23,127 bases of DNA from Azolla pinnata (taxonomy: Eukaryota > Streptophyta > Polypodiopsida > Salviniales > Salviniaceae). Below the pieces are notes generated by a model. That model was not told the DNA's origin and ran no database searches. It was given only the letters and a program-made list of their open reading frames with translations. The position numbers were made by a program, and so were the translations under genes. Of this stretch, positions 1 to 11,392 are shown one piece after another. Each line of letters starts with the position of its first letter. Position 1 is the stretch's first letter. The DNA lies in assembly GCA_037176905.1 (NCBI GenBank), contig JBBBWG010027657.1, positions 25,010 to 48,136 of the forward strand, given 5' to 3'.

Positions 1-268
1 AGTGGATTATGGAAGCAAAACCCTAAAATCTAGTGGAATATGGAAGTAAACCCTAAACTAAGCTCTAGAGAAATATGCGAGGCAAAGAGAAAATCTATTT
101 AAACCCTAAAATCTAGTGGATTATGGAAGCAAAACCCTAAAATCTAGTGGAATATGGAAGTAAACCCTAAACTAAGCTCTAGAGAAATATGAGAGGCAAA
201 GAGAAAATTTATTTAAACCCTAAACTAAACTCTAGTGAAATACGCGAGGCAAAAAAGGAAATCTATTT
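1..268. repeat. 114-bp tandem repeat with telobox-like AAACCCTAAA
   Basis: The segment starting AGTGGATTATGG at position 1 recurs at 115 almost unchanged, giving a 114-bp period. A third, more diverged partial copy runs from about 217 to 268. Each unit contains a shorter internal duplication (AAACCCTAAAATCTAGTGGA followed by ATGGAAG) and several AAACCCTAAA telobox-like words. The array stops just where ABC-transporter-like sequence begins, so it may mark the breakpoint of that truncated gene. Its left end lies outside the window. Confidence 0.85.
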
Positions 269-343
269 ACGGAAGGAAGAGAGCATTGCGCTCGAAACTA
301 AATGCGAACCTTGACCATTTGGATGGATTGTCTGGTGCATTAG

Positions 344-993
<650 letters not shown>

Positions 994-3047
994 GGTTTAT
1001 GATGAGTTTAGACATGTCGGGCGCACGCTTAGGCAAACTCTGAATGAAGCTCCGATGGAACTGATTTACAAAAGAAAGAGGATATGAAAGGTGATTAGTA
1101 TATTCCTTGCAAAATTTTCAAGTTTCCCATGCAGTAGACATATGTTTTGGATGTTTTTGTAGCGAGCGATTATCTGAATCTGAAAGCTGATTTGTTTTAT
1201 CTTTCACCAGGTGCAGAGGATCTAATACACTCGTTTGATCTAGAAACTGGAAGAGAGCTTTAGGATCAAGGTATATAAGAAGAGAGCTAGTTAGTGTATC
1301 CGCAATCTAGAAGAGGGCAATATATAGAGTAGAATATACTTGTTTTTCACCGATCGATACCATCGATCTACAAGCTGGAAAGGCAGGCATATGGAGAATT
1401 TGCAAGCTAGAACAGGGGCATCTTATTATATATACACAATTAATTGTAAGAGCCATATTGTATGCAACTATATGCAAAAGATGTGTAGGGATATGGAACC
1501 CGGTGTGCATAAATAAAAACGGGTTTTCTTTGTACGAGTACCTATATCTGATCTGCAGAGTCAATGGTGAAGATACTCCATACATATTTCGATCCCTTTG
1601 GATCGATGGATTGTGTTATATCATTTGTACAACCACTTCTATCCTTTCATCAAGCAACAGCTCCTATGCTCTTTGAAGCAATGAAACTGTTCCCAAAATC
1701 AATCAATCAATAAATATACATTCTAGCAGTTCGAGCCTTTGTTTGCTAATAAGATTTATCATTTTGGGTTGACAATGGTTGTTTCTTGCAAGAACTGGAT
1801 TTGGTTTTTGTTACAATAGAATATAATGAGTCTGCAGACGCCCATCTATTGCATATGCCAATGTTTGCTTAAAGCTTTCCCAGTGTTTTGTCAAGCAAAC
1901 CCAGCATCGGAAGTTTTACTGATCCAAAATAGGCGAGTTTTTTTTATCATGATTCAGACTTAAATCAGTAGTAACAACTTGTAACCTGTCAGTATTAGCT
2001 ACGCTCCAGTAGGGCAACTGATTTTTGTTCCTATCCTTCCTGCTTTTTTAGCTAACTTAGTTAAGTGCAGTTGAAGCATGTGAAAGTACAAAAAAATTTG
2101 AGATGAATTCATCGAAATGGGAAGCTACAAGAAGCTAGAGATGAAGGCATTCCGAGTAAAAACTCTTCAATTTGACTTATAAAAGAATAGGCTAACATTC
2201 GTTTCATGCTTGTTTGAGTAATGGCAATTAAATTTCCAAAAATCATGCTAAGAATAGCAAGTATTCCTAAAACCATATGCCATTCATTAGCAAAAGACAG
2301 AAAAATTATACTAAAAAGTCGTGTAGATAAGGCTAACGCAGCTAAACTGATTCAGACACTACAACAATCTTGAGAACGTATTAATTAAGGCTTTTTAGAC
2401 ATTAGATGTATGCAATACATTATGCGCATGTGCCTCTAAATAAAAAAATATATATACATATATATAAACACAAAGACACATATATAATGGAAGGGGACCT
2501 GGACCTGTTTGATCATCTCATCTCTGATTGTTTAGAAAACAAATTATGTACCTGCTTAGCTGGTTGTAAAGCAGGCGGCTGGTTGTCTGTCAAATCAGCC
2601 CATGCTTCAATCATCAACAGATCAGACACCACAATCCTTTAGAAGGATCCGGGCTTATGAGATACATCATGTTCACCAACTAGAATATAGACCACGCTTG
2701 CACCATAATTGCTTGGGCACCAATGGTTTGACGAAACCCGGCAACTCATGGTGATACAAGCAGCTATTAAATCCTTCTAGTGTTTTACAAGCATATAAAG
2801 AAGTTTTGTACCCTCAATTGTCCATTTGACGAGATTGCAGATTGATATATATTTCACTCCACTGGACTTTCTATATGCTTCTGGAGGAAGACATCTGAGA
2901 CTCTAAGACAGGTGAGGTTATTCTTTGCTCGGATAGAAAATTTCTAATGAAAAATGTGGAGCCCTCTCGGAAAACAAGTACTCTGTGAAACACAGAGTAA
3001 CATGCCTGTACACTTGTCTCAAACGGAAAACGAAGCCATCCTGTTGC
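994..3047. other. intergenic region between two convergent genes
   Basis: No convincing coding exon is seen on either strand. The left part should hold the 3' end of the ABCC remnant, with AATAAA words near 1513 and 1708. The right part should hold the 3' UTR of the minus-strand MFS gene. An AT-rich run lies around 2443-2486. The short open frames at 1307-1676 and 2406-2642 show no recognisable domain and no splice partners. Confidence 0.5.
2979..2999 (-). other. perfect 9-bp stem-loop in the MFS 3' UTR
   Basis: TACTCTGTG at 2979-2987 is followed by a 3-nt loop and the exact reverse complement CACAGAGTA. It lies about 50 bp past the stop codon of the minus-strand MFS gene, so it would be part of that transcript's 3' UTR. 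Its function is unknown. Confidence 0.6.
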
Positions 3048-6000
3048 CTAGATATTCAGTGGTTCAGCTTCTGAATCAACGTCTTTCAAATCAAACTCTG
3101 ATGCTAGAGAATTAAACAAGAAAATATGTGAATATCCAGTGATTGGTATGGACGACTGAACAACCAAATTACGAATAAAGAACCTAGGATAGTTAGTATG
3201 TACCTGATTTGTGCCTGTCAGTTGCTACCATAAATCGATGCTGTAGAACCGATGCCATGACAAGAAATATCGCACACATCCCAAACATAATTGTTATTGG
3301 GAAAGCATTGACCTGAGACAAGAGTTTCGTATAAGCAAACTTCCAAGGTCATGAGAAAATTTTATGGGAAAAGCCCAAAGTTCTACTGAGCACTTTCTTT
3401 AATTCTCACAAAGCCCCAGAGTTTCCATTATTCCCTGAAAATATATTCGGTAAAACACCAGAAGGGAGACACGTATGCTGAACTTGACCACGTAATATCT
3501 CAATTGAGAATTTATGAAGAGAAAATACTGAAAGATTCAAAGCCTCTGAGCCATGAAAAACGGATGCATAACTTACATTGTAGAGAACAACGCAGACAAA
3601 AATGTTCACAGGAATTCGGAAGAAATTTAAGATGGTACTTCTCGATCCCTCTGGAACATATTGTGACCTCAATTTCATGATGGACGGCCAGAAGATACCG
3701 ACACATGCTTCAAATACACAAAATGCAAAAAGCTGAACTTTCCCAGGCAGCATCATGCTGCCACCTTTTTCGCCAGAATTGGCTGCAAAGAACTGTCACA
3801 CATATCCAGTCAAACATGTTCAAAAAACGTTTAGTAGAATTGAGTAGAATTTGCTGCCATTAATTTTGTTTGTTTGTTTAGCTACATCTTTTGTGTATTC
3901 ATCTCTTGAATCTAATGCATGAAATAGATTATTATGTTACTCACATTAATCACAACAGGAGAAAGAAGAGTTGCTGCTGAGACCAAGAAGACTATTTGCA
4001 TGTACATTTCCACCTTAAGTGATGATCTTGCCATGAGACGTGAAGCCAGTGAGCTTCCAATCATTGAAGACAGCATAAAAGTGGCAAAAATAAAACCATG
4101 GGGTATTTCTTCACCATTGGGGCTAAGAGCTGGGGTCCACAGGAAAACAAATGTGTACATTGAACCCTCAAATAAAGACTGTATTGCTCCAAGTAAAGCT
4201 ATCTTCTCATCTGATTTACAACAAGAAGACATCACATCTTATGCTGAACTCACTATGAAACCCAAACACACACACACACACACACACCACCTTCTCTGCA
4301 TATAGTATTCTACAAACGTTTTATGGACATTCTTAAATTAAGCTCACACAAAGAACAATTATTAAATTACCAGAGGCAATGGCTGTTGCAGCAGTTTTAA
4401 ATTGATCCAATAGATTCTTATTATCAGACGAATCCCCATAATTCTCTGACCATGTATGTAAGATGATAGCCATCCCCACAGCTAGTACACATGCAGCTGC
4501 ATCAAAAGGTGAGACAGGTCCAAGAGAAAGGGTCTCAGCTAAGAAATTGGCAACCAATCCCGCCACAATGGCTACGAGACCATTTCCTAAAAGCACTGCT
4601 TTTGAGAAGGTGAGAGATAACCACTGTGCCTCAAATCCCCTCTGTTGAAAGAGAGGCAAGACGAAGTTAGTAAAAACTAAAAATACATTCTTCATGTAGG
4701 ATAGATATCAGTTTAGAACTGCAAAATGTGTTCCCTATTAACTTTCCATATGTCCATGGTTACCTTGAAATGTTCTGCAACCAGCCAAGATTCGAAAGCA
4801 GAAAACAACAAGGATGTTGAAATCCCACCCAATATCCTCCCTAACAACAACACCTTATACTGAGGAGAATGTTTAGTCATGCAGCTGAGAATATATGTGA
4901 TGCAATATGTAATACTGGCCCTCTTGCGCCCACTGTGAAATTAAAGATCGCATCACAAACTTATAACGCAACATAGAAAAAATGAAAGATAACTCTTAAC
5001 AAATTAATCCTCTAAGACTTACTATTTGTCAGCAAGAGAACCCACACATGTGCCAAATATCATTGACGATCCAAATCCAGCAATAAAAAGCCGCCCGATG
5101 TCACCTTTGTCAAAACCGTACTTTGTGTATAAAAAATAAACGTACGGCCCTTGTAACCAATCGCCAGCTACAATGAAGCAATAACCATTGAGAAAAACTT
5201 ACTTTACATATATAATAGAAGAATAACAACCGACTATCAAACCACAATAAAAGGATAAAAACCAGAAATGGTTTAAGGATGTAAACTTATCCTATTCCAT
5301 GCAGCAAAAATTATATGTGAAGTTTGAACCACACATCTTGCTCTCAGAATAAACAAAACTTCTATGCCTTTAAACAACGGTAGACTTGAAACTAAGTTCA
5401 AACCAGAATTTTGGTTCAATCTCTGACAACTTAATTAATCCCCGGGCAGAACCTCATTTTAAATAAACCATATATAATAAGCTACTGTGAAAATATTGAT
5501 CTTCTCAATTAACCATAGCAGCATCGTTCTTGTGCTGCAGATCAGAAGCTCAAGGTTTACAAAATGTGTACTTTATTTTCATCAAAGCTCCTTAGCCTAC
5601 TCCAACGAGTCCATATCTTTGCCGGTTGCTTCATTTCAAACCATCACTGATGCTCAAATTTCATCAATTGCTAAAGGAAAATTAAGCTCTTCAACCCACT
5701 GTAATTATAGTAATTGGATTGGGAACTCTGATCTGCCATCAGAGTTCCCAATCCAAATAAAATTGAAAACGAAGGCATCTTTTCGATTGCTTTTCTTTGT
5801 TTCTTTTTCACATAAAACATGATACAACATTAATGAGAAATAAATCAGGCAATCGGATATAGATTTTGCTTAGCTTGTTGCTACTAAAGAGGTTAGGTTG
5901 AATCCTTTGGTTTCATTCATCCAGGATGGAAACATAAAAGGGATGAATGAAGCCATCTAGCTATGTACGTTTCTTCTCTGAGCAACTTGTTAATTTGGGT

Positions 6001-7627
6001 GAGGCGACAAAGTCCTTCTTTTAATATCACCAGAAATTATACAGAAAAAAAAACTATTCGACATTTAGTTCCATCAGCTTCTAATTACAACAGAAAGGTT
6101 GAAGTCTCACTTTTTAATTATCCACAATTAAAACACACAAGCAGTCAATTCGTTATACAAAAAAGTTCTTCTTTTAACATCATCATTTCAGATCCCTTCA
6201 CTTTGAGCAGAAACATCCATTGCAACCAGTGAAAACGATTAAGAAACTTGGAAAAGGGATAGACTCAGGAGACCTCAAAGTTGAAGAAGATGACAAAGAA
6301 AACAATGGAGGTACGTTTATAGACACAGGTGTTGATAATAGAGAGTCTACAAATTCTGCATTGGATTTTCAAGCATAGGACATGGTGAAGCTATTAGATA
6401 TGTCCTTTACTCATCTCCTGAATTTGTGAAAATTTTTAAAGATTCCTTAAAGAACCTTGGCAGAGACATATGCAGCATTTGTTGAAATTGAAGAGGATGA
6501 CAGGCTATGAGATAGGTGTGCCTATAAACACAGAGGTAATAGAATCCCCCAAAATACCATGTTGAATTGTCAAGCATATGACAAGGTTAAGCTATTAGGT
6601 AAGTTAAATGCTCATCTTCTTGTACGGTTATGAACAAGATTAAAGATTCTAGGCAAAAAAATGACGAAGACAGATTTAATTACTCGAATTTGGAAGGATG
6701 AAAGAGAAAACGAAATACCAATAATAGAAGCTCCAAAAATTGTACATTGAATCATCAAGCCTACGATGTAGTGAAGCCATTAGGTACACGTCTGCTCATC
6801 TCCTTGTAAGTTTAGGAGGTGACATCTTCAGATGCTCTTGGAAATGAGGATAATGGCACAAGCTAGTTCAAGATTTATAAGATGTTCTAGACCTAAAGGT
6901 TCTAAGCATTGTTTTGCTCCGAGAAGCTGATGAAAAAGGGGCAAGGCTTTTTAACAAGACAAAAAGAAACGAATTTTCGCAAATGAAGAAAGATCAGTCT
7001 CCTGAAGCAAGGAAAACAATTTTGCTAGGCTAAAGATGATTGTTTATATGATCTCGTGATATGCTGAATAGGAACGAAGAAGAGATGGGAAGTCTGATGC
7101 CAGAAAGCAAGAAGAAATGGATCGATCAACTAACTGAGGGCGAAAAAGGGACAATTTTATGAAAAAAATGAAGGTGAAATCGGATCAGATGTAGCAGCGT
7201 ACAGGCAAATGGGAAGATAAACCAAAGAAGAGAATGACAAAGGAAGGAAGACCGAGAAGTATAGTAAGGACGAAGCAAGAGATGATAATGAGACTGAATG
7301 AGGAAGAGGTGGATAGTAAGAAGAGAACAACGATTCTTCATCACAAACAGCAATGCAGCGAGACGAAATGCCACAGATCGAGGGTTAAGAAACGCAGATA
7401 ATCAAAGGGAACGGATTCAGGCGAACGAAGAAGAAGAAGAAGAAGAAGAAGAAGGAAGTGGCGCGGAGCTTACCCATCATAAGGCAGTAGACGAGGAGGT
7501 AGTTGTTCTTGAAGGAAGAGAAGGCGGCAGAGCTGGCATTGATTCGGTCCTTGGTGGACTTTCCGAGCTCGAGAGCACCGAGCAGAAGCATGAGAACCAT
7601 GAAGAAGGCGATGTAGAAGGTCTCCAT
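3048..7627 (-). CDS. MFS transporter, MFSD5 / molybdate-anion transporter-like
   Basis: Eight exons on the complement join in frame: 7474-7627, 5023-5167, 4764-4932, 4371-4641, 3945-4210, 3577-3792, 3204-3312 and 3048-3103. Together they give 1386 nt, or 461 residues plus a TAG stop. All introns have GT/AG ends; sizes are 2306, 90, 122, 160, 152, 264 and 100 bp. The protein matches the plant MFSD5-like family along its whole length: start METFYIAFF, then AGDWLQGPYVY, MFS motif A GSLADKYGRKR (about residues 94-104), SAFESWLVAEH, SLFEGSMYTFVFLWTPAL, FEACVGIFWPSIMKLRSQY and an acidic tail ending EAEPLNI. About 12 membrane segments are expected, and the length is usual for the family. Homologues have been linked to molybdate uptake; the substrate here is not shown by the sequence. 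ATG 7627 is chosen because homologues begin there, although the frame stays open upstream to 7714. The oddity is the very long first intron. Confidence 0.95.
4267..4287. repeat. (CA)n microsatellite in MFS intron 4
   Basis: About ten CA units lie inside the 160-bp intron 4211-4370 of the MFS gene. In the transcript this reads as (UG)n. Confidence 0.9.
5714..5756. repeat. perfect 19-bp inverted repeat with 5-nt loop
   Basis: The left arm 5714-5732 (TTGGATTGGGAACTCTGAT) is the exact reverse complement of 5738-5756, separated by CTGCC. It lies in intron 1 of the MFS gene and would fold as a 43-nt hairpin in the pre-mRNA. It is too short for a typical plant miRNA precursor. Confidence 0.9.
5909..5954. 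repeat. imperfect 14-bp inverted repeat
   Basis: GGTTTCATTCATCC at 5909-5922 pairs with GGATGAATGAAGCC at 5941-5954 (13 of 14 positions), around an 18-nt spacer, in the MFS first intron. It may be a small fold-back remnant. Confidence 0.65.
6285..6860 (+). repeat. three diverged ~205-bp tandem units, decayed coding-like
   Basis: Units beginning near 6285, 6493 and 6697 (each at GATGA...) align along much of their length. Each contains a block like TCAAGCATATGACAAGGTTAAGC followed by TATTAGGTA and CTCATCT...TTGTA. Translated on the + strand the units give related peptides: FQA*DMVKLLD, CQAYDKVKLLG and HQAYDVVKPLG, each soon followed by a stop. Nucleotide and peptide similarity with frame breaks suggests a degenerate tandem array derived from coding sequence. 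I do not recognise the source. The array is antisense within the first MFS intron. Confidence 0.6.
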
Positions 7628-8640
7628 TCCGTGGACCTTCTCTTCCCTTCCTTCCCTTCCCTTCCCTTCCCTTCCCTTCTTTTCGCTCTGATTCTTTCCT
7701 TGGTTCTCTCTCACTCAATGGATTTGACTGATCGATCGATCGATCAATGGCTTACCTCCCTGGAGCTTTCCTTTGCGCTTCGCCCTCTGTCTTTGCAACT
7801 GCTTCCTCCTTCTCCTTCGAGTTCCCTCCAGGAATCTGCGTGCTCGTATGCGCCGAAGGAAGCGAATAGAGAGCGTCGATGGAGGAGCAGATCTGCGTCC
7901 GCCGCCCGTGCTCCTTCCCTCCCTCCTGCTTACCTTCTTTTCCGTGTGTCTCGCGATCTGCTGCAGGAAAAAAAACAACCAAACGCTAGCTACCTACCTA
8001 GCTCTCTCTCTCTCTCTCCGCATACAGCATTCTGTACCTTCCTCGCCGCTCCCCGCGTCTTCTGCCTTCTACCTGTGTCGCGATCTGGCGCAGAAGCAAC
8101 GAAGCATCTGGCGGCAGCAGCACTGCTCCTTCTTCTTCCTTCCTTTCTTTCTTCTTCTTTCTTTCTTTCTTCCTTCCTCTTCTTCTTTCTTCTTCTTCTT
8201 TCTTTCTTTCTTTCTTTCTTCTTCTTCTTCTTCTTTTCTTCTTCTTCTTCTTCTTCTTTCTTTCTTTCTTCTTCTTCTTCTTCTTTTCTTCTTCTTCTTC
8301 TTCTTCTTTCTTTCTTTCTTTCTTCTTCTTCTTCTTTCTTCTTCTTCTTCTTCTTCTCTTCTTCTTCTTCTTCTTCTTCTTCTTCTTCTTCTTCTTCTTC
8401 TTCTTCCTTCCTTCCTTCCTTCCTTTCTTTCTTTCTTCTTTGCCTTGTGTTTGGGCTTCAAAGTGACTCTTCCAGATTCTTGTTCTCATACAAAACATAC
8501 TTCAGTTAGTGAACAAAATGAAACACAAAAAATTGCATGCGTACATGCTTCATAATGCTTTCTTCGTAGCTACCTCGTGTGATATCAGATTCTAGATTTT
8601 AAAGCATTTGAATTAAATCTATTGAAATAGATAGGATTAC
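7628..8640 (-). promoter_or_regulatory. upstream/leader region of the MFS gene, purine-rich
   Basis: This is the sequence 5' of the MFS start codon on the minus strand. Immediately upstream of the ATG lies a (GGAAG)n run (7642-7680 as CTTCC on +), which would fall in the 5' leader. Farther out are CT repeats (8001-8018) and the long GAA/TTC tract. No clear TATA box was identified. The long open frames on both strands here are simple-sequence artefacts. Confidence 0.5.
8125..8448. repeat. ~320-bp polypyrimidine/polypurine (TTC/TTTC)n tract
   Basis: The + strand is almost pure C/T, built from TTC, TTTC and TTCC units. Lines of the block such as TTCTTTTCTTCTTC recur with a period near 50 bp (for example at 8231 and 8281), so there is a higher-order unit. 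The minus strand is GAA/GAAA, about 0.5-0.8 kb upstream of the MFS start codon. Such mirror-like homopurine tracts are known to be able to form triplex DNA. Confidence 0.95.
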
Positions 8641-8647
8641 AAAGTAG

Positions 8648-8705
8648 ATATATATATATATATATACAGATCAATTGATAAACGAGGATTACACAAACAC
8701 TTGGG

Positions 8706-8742
<37 letters not shown>
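8648..8742. repeat. two (TA)n microsatellites
   Basis: Alternating TA runs occupy about 8648-8667 and 8709-8742, separated by about 40 bp of AT-rich unique sequence. They flank the inverted SINE-like pair on its left side. Confidence 0.9.
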
Positions 8743-8743
<1 letters not shown>

Positions 8744-8798
8744 TTTCCTCGCCTCCATACTCATACCAACTCGTTAAGTGATTGGAGAAAGGAAGTGT

Positions 8799-9092
8799 AA
8801 TGAATCAGTGAACATTGCGTCCCCTGGACTTGAACCCAAATTTTCGTACTACATAATAAAAAAAATTAACAATTAAAATAACTGATCATGACATAAAACT
8901 TTAAGGCTACTTTTTTATGATAATAGTGATTACTGTATTCGGAGAAAACTCTACAATTTTCTAGAACATGAAAATGTAGTCTTTAATATTTTATATCATA
9001 ATTAACTACTTCAATGGTTAGGCTTTTTCATTATGTAATTCGATATCATGGGTTTAAGTCCAGGGGAAGAAGTGCTCACTGATTCCTTACAG
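8799..9092. mobile_element. inverted pair of tRNA-derived SINE-like heads (fold-back)
   Basis: The left end GTAATGAATCAGTGAAC and the right end CTCACTGATTCCTTAC are near-complementary, and the similarity continues about 95 bp inward. The left arm, read on the minus strand, has GGTTCAAGTCC (8826-8836), a full match to the Pol III B-box consensus GGTTCRANYCC. The right arm has GGTTTAAGTCC on the + strand (one mismatch), preceded by an A-box-like CTTCAATGGTTAGG near 9010. The arms enclose about 100 bp of AT-rich spacer. Two decayed tRNA-derived SINE copies in head-on orientation, or a MITE with tRNA-like arms, would both fit. Confidence 0.6.
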
Positions 9093-9602
9093 GAGGTACA
9101 GAGTATCGCTTAAGAAACCTTTTATTTTGCTTCTCCAAAAGTCTTCTTAGATTGCCCTGACAAAGCCTCGTAACTGGGACACAAGCGTATGAATTATGTT
9201 AGGCCATATCTCTTATGTTACTGTCACTGGGTTCTACACAAGCATTTCCGAATGTCTTATCGTATCGGAGCTTAAAACAAGGCAAGCTGGCTATCCCAAT
9301 CCAATGGCATGCTGACATCTAACGATATACACAAAAATTGCCTCAAAAGGTGGATGACTCTCGTAAAAAATAGAATTACCAAACAAATTTCTCCACACCG
9401 TTGAACCCCACATCAACAAAATCATGGGAAGCTAATAACTAAAAAGTTGTACTACACGCCACTATACGTGCTTTGCCATAGCACGATCCTACCGTACAGA
9501 GAGGCACACATGGTTTAGGTTTTAATAAAACCCGAAACACACATTTCCACCACCACCCTGGCTTCTACTAGAAATACTTGGAACCTCGAGAGGAATCGAA
9601 GA
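9093..9602. other. intergenic, nothing recognised
   Basis: No domain, RNA gene or repeat was recognised. The last 60 bp, CA-rich just before 9603, could be a leader for the small exon that follows. Confidence 0.4.
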
Positions 9603-10393
9603 ATGGTCGAGGATTCGGGTCTGCAGCTTTTACCGAACGATCGGGGAATTCAAGTTCTATATTCGCATCTGGAGCACAGAGTCATTAGGCTTGTAAGTTT
9701 TTGTAGGTCGTGTTTTGGCGATGATGCCCCATCGTGATAAATGAATCACCATCCACGGTCGGGATTGTGATAAATCTAATAATCATGAACTTTTGCCATA
9801 TCATATATATATATATCACAGCTTTCGTCGACGAAGGTGGCAAAATAATAAGCATTAGGACCATGAATCATTGTCTAGACCAAATTGGGCATTGGCCGGA
9901 TGTGGCATTTAGAGCCCGCTTTTCGCACTAATAACGTTTCAAAACTGGTAGCTGGGAAAAGAGAGTATACAAATATATCTAACTTTAGATAGATTGCATC
10001 ATGCTGGAGTTGCTCAATCGCTCGAGTTATCCATGCCATAAATATGATACCAGAATATCTGTAAAAGATCAGGACTCTCTCTCTGAGAATCGCATAGATT
10101 ATGTACAAAAGAATGTGTTTTCTAGCAAGCAGAAGGTTTCCTTTATAGAGTTGTCTACTCTTTCGACAAGAAACTGACACATATGCCTGTTTCGTCGAGT
10201 TATCCCACTTAAACGAGCGACTTTATTAGATTTGGGACGTGTCGAATATATCGTGAAAGACGAAGGTCGAACGGTGGAGCTCTATCTTGCCAATGTCAAT
10301 AACTGCACAATATTGTTTAGAATTCCCAAGATGGGTCAGATCGAAATTCCAAGATTTGCATTGCCAAAGAAGGGGATTGGTATAGTTGCATAG
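9603..10393 (+). CDS. putative unrecognised gene or gene remnant
   Basis: Three coding-like blocks lie on the + strand. Block 1 (9603-9692) starts with ATG, encodes 30 residues beginning MVEDSGLQLLPNDRG, and ends at a good donor CTT|GTAAGT. Block 2 (about 9822-9931) follows a TATATATATCACAG acceptor-like sequence and encodes AFVDEGGKIISIR through HWPDVAFRARFSH, then a stop. Block 3 (about 10196-10393) is open for more than 60 codons, including LLDLGRVEYIVKDEGRTVEL and LFRIPKMGQIEIPRFALP, then TAG. I do not recognise any of them, and I could not build one consistent spliced frame. They may be an intact small gene plus neighbours, or a decayed gene. Confidence 0.25.
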
Positions 10394-11392
10394 TCACATG
10401 GTAGGGAAGCATCAGGTGAGTTGAGAAGCTAGTTGATCACCTCTTTGGCTATTATTAGAAAACGGTTTTCGTTTTACAGCGAGAATGTTTGGAAAGTTTC
10501 CTTGTTTAGTATTGCCATGAGCTTAGATTTCTAAGTTTTCTCATTCTTGGCCTTTAAGGCTCGACGTTTGATCCAAATATGTCTTAGATTTCTTGCATTG
10601 GTTGTAGGAGATTCTTGTGCTCTTTGGTTCACTTCGATTTCCTTGCATTCTTCGTAGTTGTTTGGCGGATTATCAATGCTTTTACTACGATGCATACATC
10701 GCCTAATGTACTCTGCACAAATGTTTTACTTTCGAGCATCTTCAGACAAAATATAGAGTTTGGATTGTCTCGAAGCATTGGATTGCTGGGGCGCATATGA
10801 TCGTAACCAAGGTTTACCACGATGGTGATTATTAGACTACTCATCAACAATAGAGCTCCAAGTTCAATCCTCAATCTTGATACCTCCAAAGGCTTGTACA
10901 ATACAATGTCATGTACCACAAAAACAGTAGAATGTCATGTACTGTCTGTAACTATTCCTCCTGATTAATTTGTTCTTTGCTCTATTACTTGTTTCCTCTG
11001 CTAATTCCGGTCCTTTGTAACGAGAGATGATGCCCTTGCTCTCTAGACCAAGCCGGAGATTCGACGCAAACAACAGACAAGCCAAGGAATGTTTCACACA
11101 GTGACTCGGGGCGCATCGGGACCAGTTACTTGGAAATGTTCCGTTTTCTAGAGCTTTTTAATTAAGAATGTAAAACCCTAGATCGCGGAATCTGCTATTA
11201 CGGGATGGATTTGATTGGAGGACCAAGATAAGGATTTACGCGGATCTGAGCTTCATCTCGATGCCTTTTCCAGACGTGGCTATAGAACTCTTTATTCTGT
11301 CAGAGCACGAAACCACTGGGGTCAGGATAATATCTTGTATTGCCATTGCCAAGTTAACTCAGATCTCTATCTTCAGATAGCAACATACATGA
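10394..11392. other. intergenic, no supported gene
   Basis: Open frames on both strands (for example 10629-10919 minus and 11215-11502 plus) have no recognisable domain. The plus frame runs straight into the 62-bp tandem repeat, which argues against it. A short direct duplication of AATGTCATGTAC occurs at about 10905 and 10931. Confidence 0.4.

Larger units (their letters stand above)
5168..7473 (-). other. 2.3-kb intron 1 of the MFS gene
   Basis: The donor ATG ATG G|GTAAGC at 7474/7473 and the acceptor TAG|CTGGCGAT at 5168/5167 join to give LMMAGDWLQG, exactly the family sequence, so this stretch must be spliced out. It is about ten times longer than any other intron of the gene. It holds a perfect hairpin (5714-5756), an imperfect inverted repeat (5909-5954), a decayed tandem repeat (about 6285-6860), purine-rich DNA (6940-7400) and a (GAA)n run next to the donor (about 7428-7454). 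Confidence 0.9.

Noticed and set aside
7298..8509. A 403-codon + strand ORF and overlapping frames on both strands
   Set aside because: They translate microsatellites (Ser/Leu/Phe or Lys/Arg/Glu runs) and overlap the true first exon of the MFS gene on the other strand.
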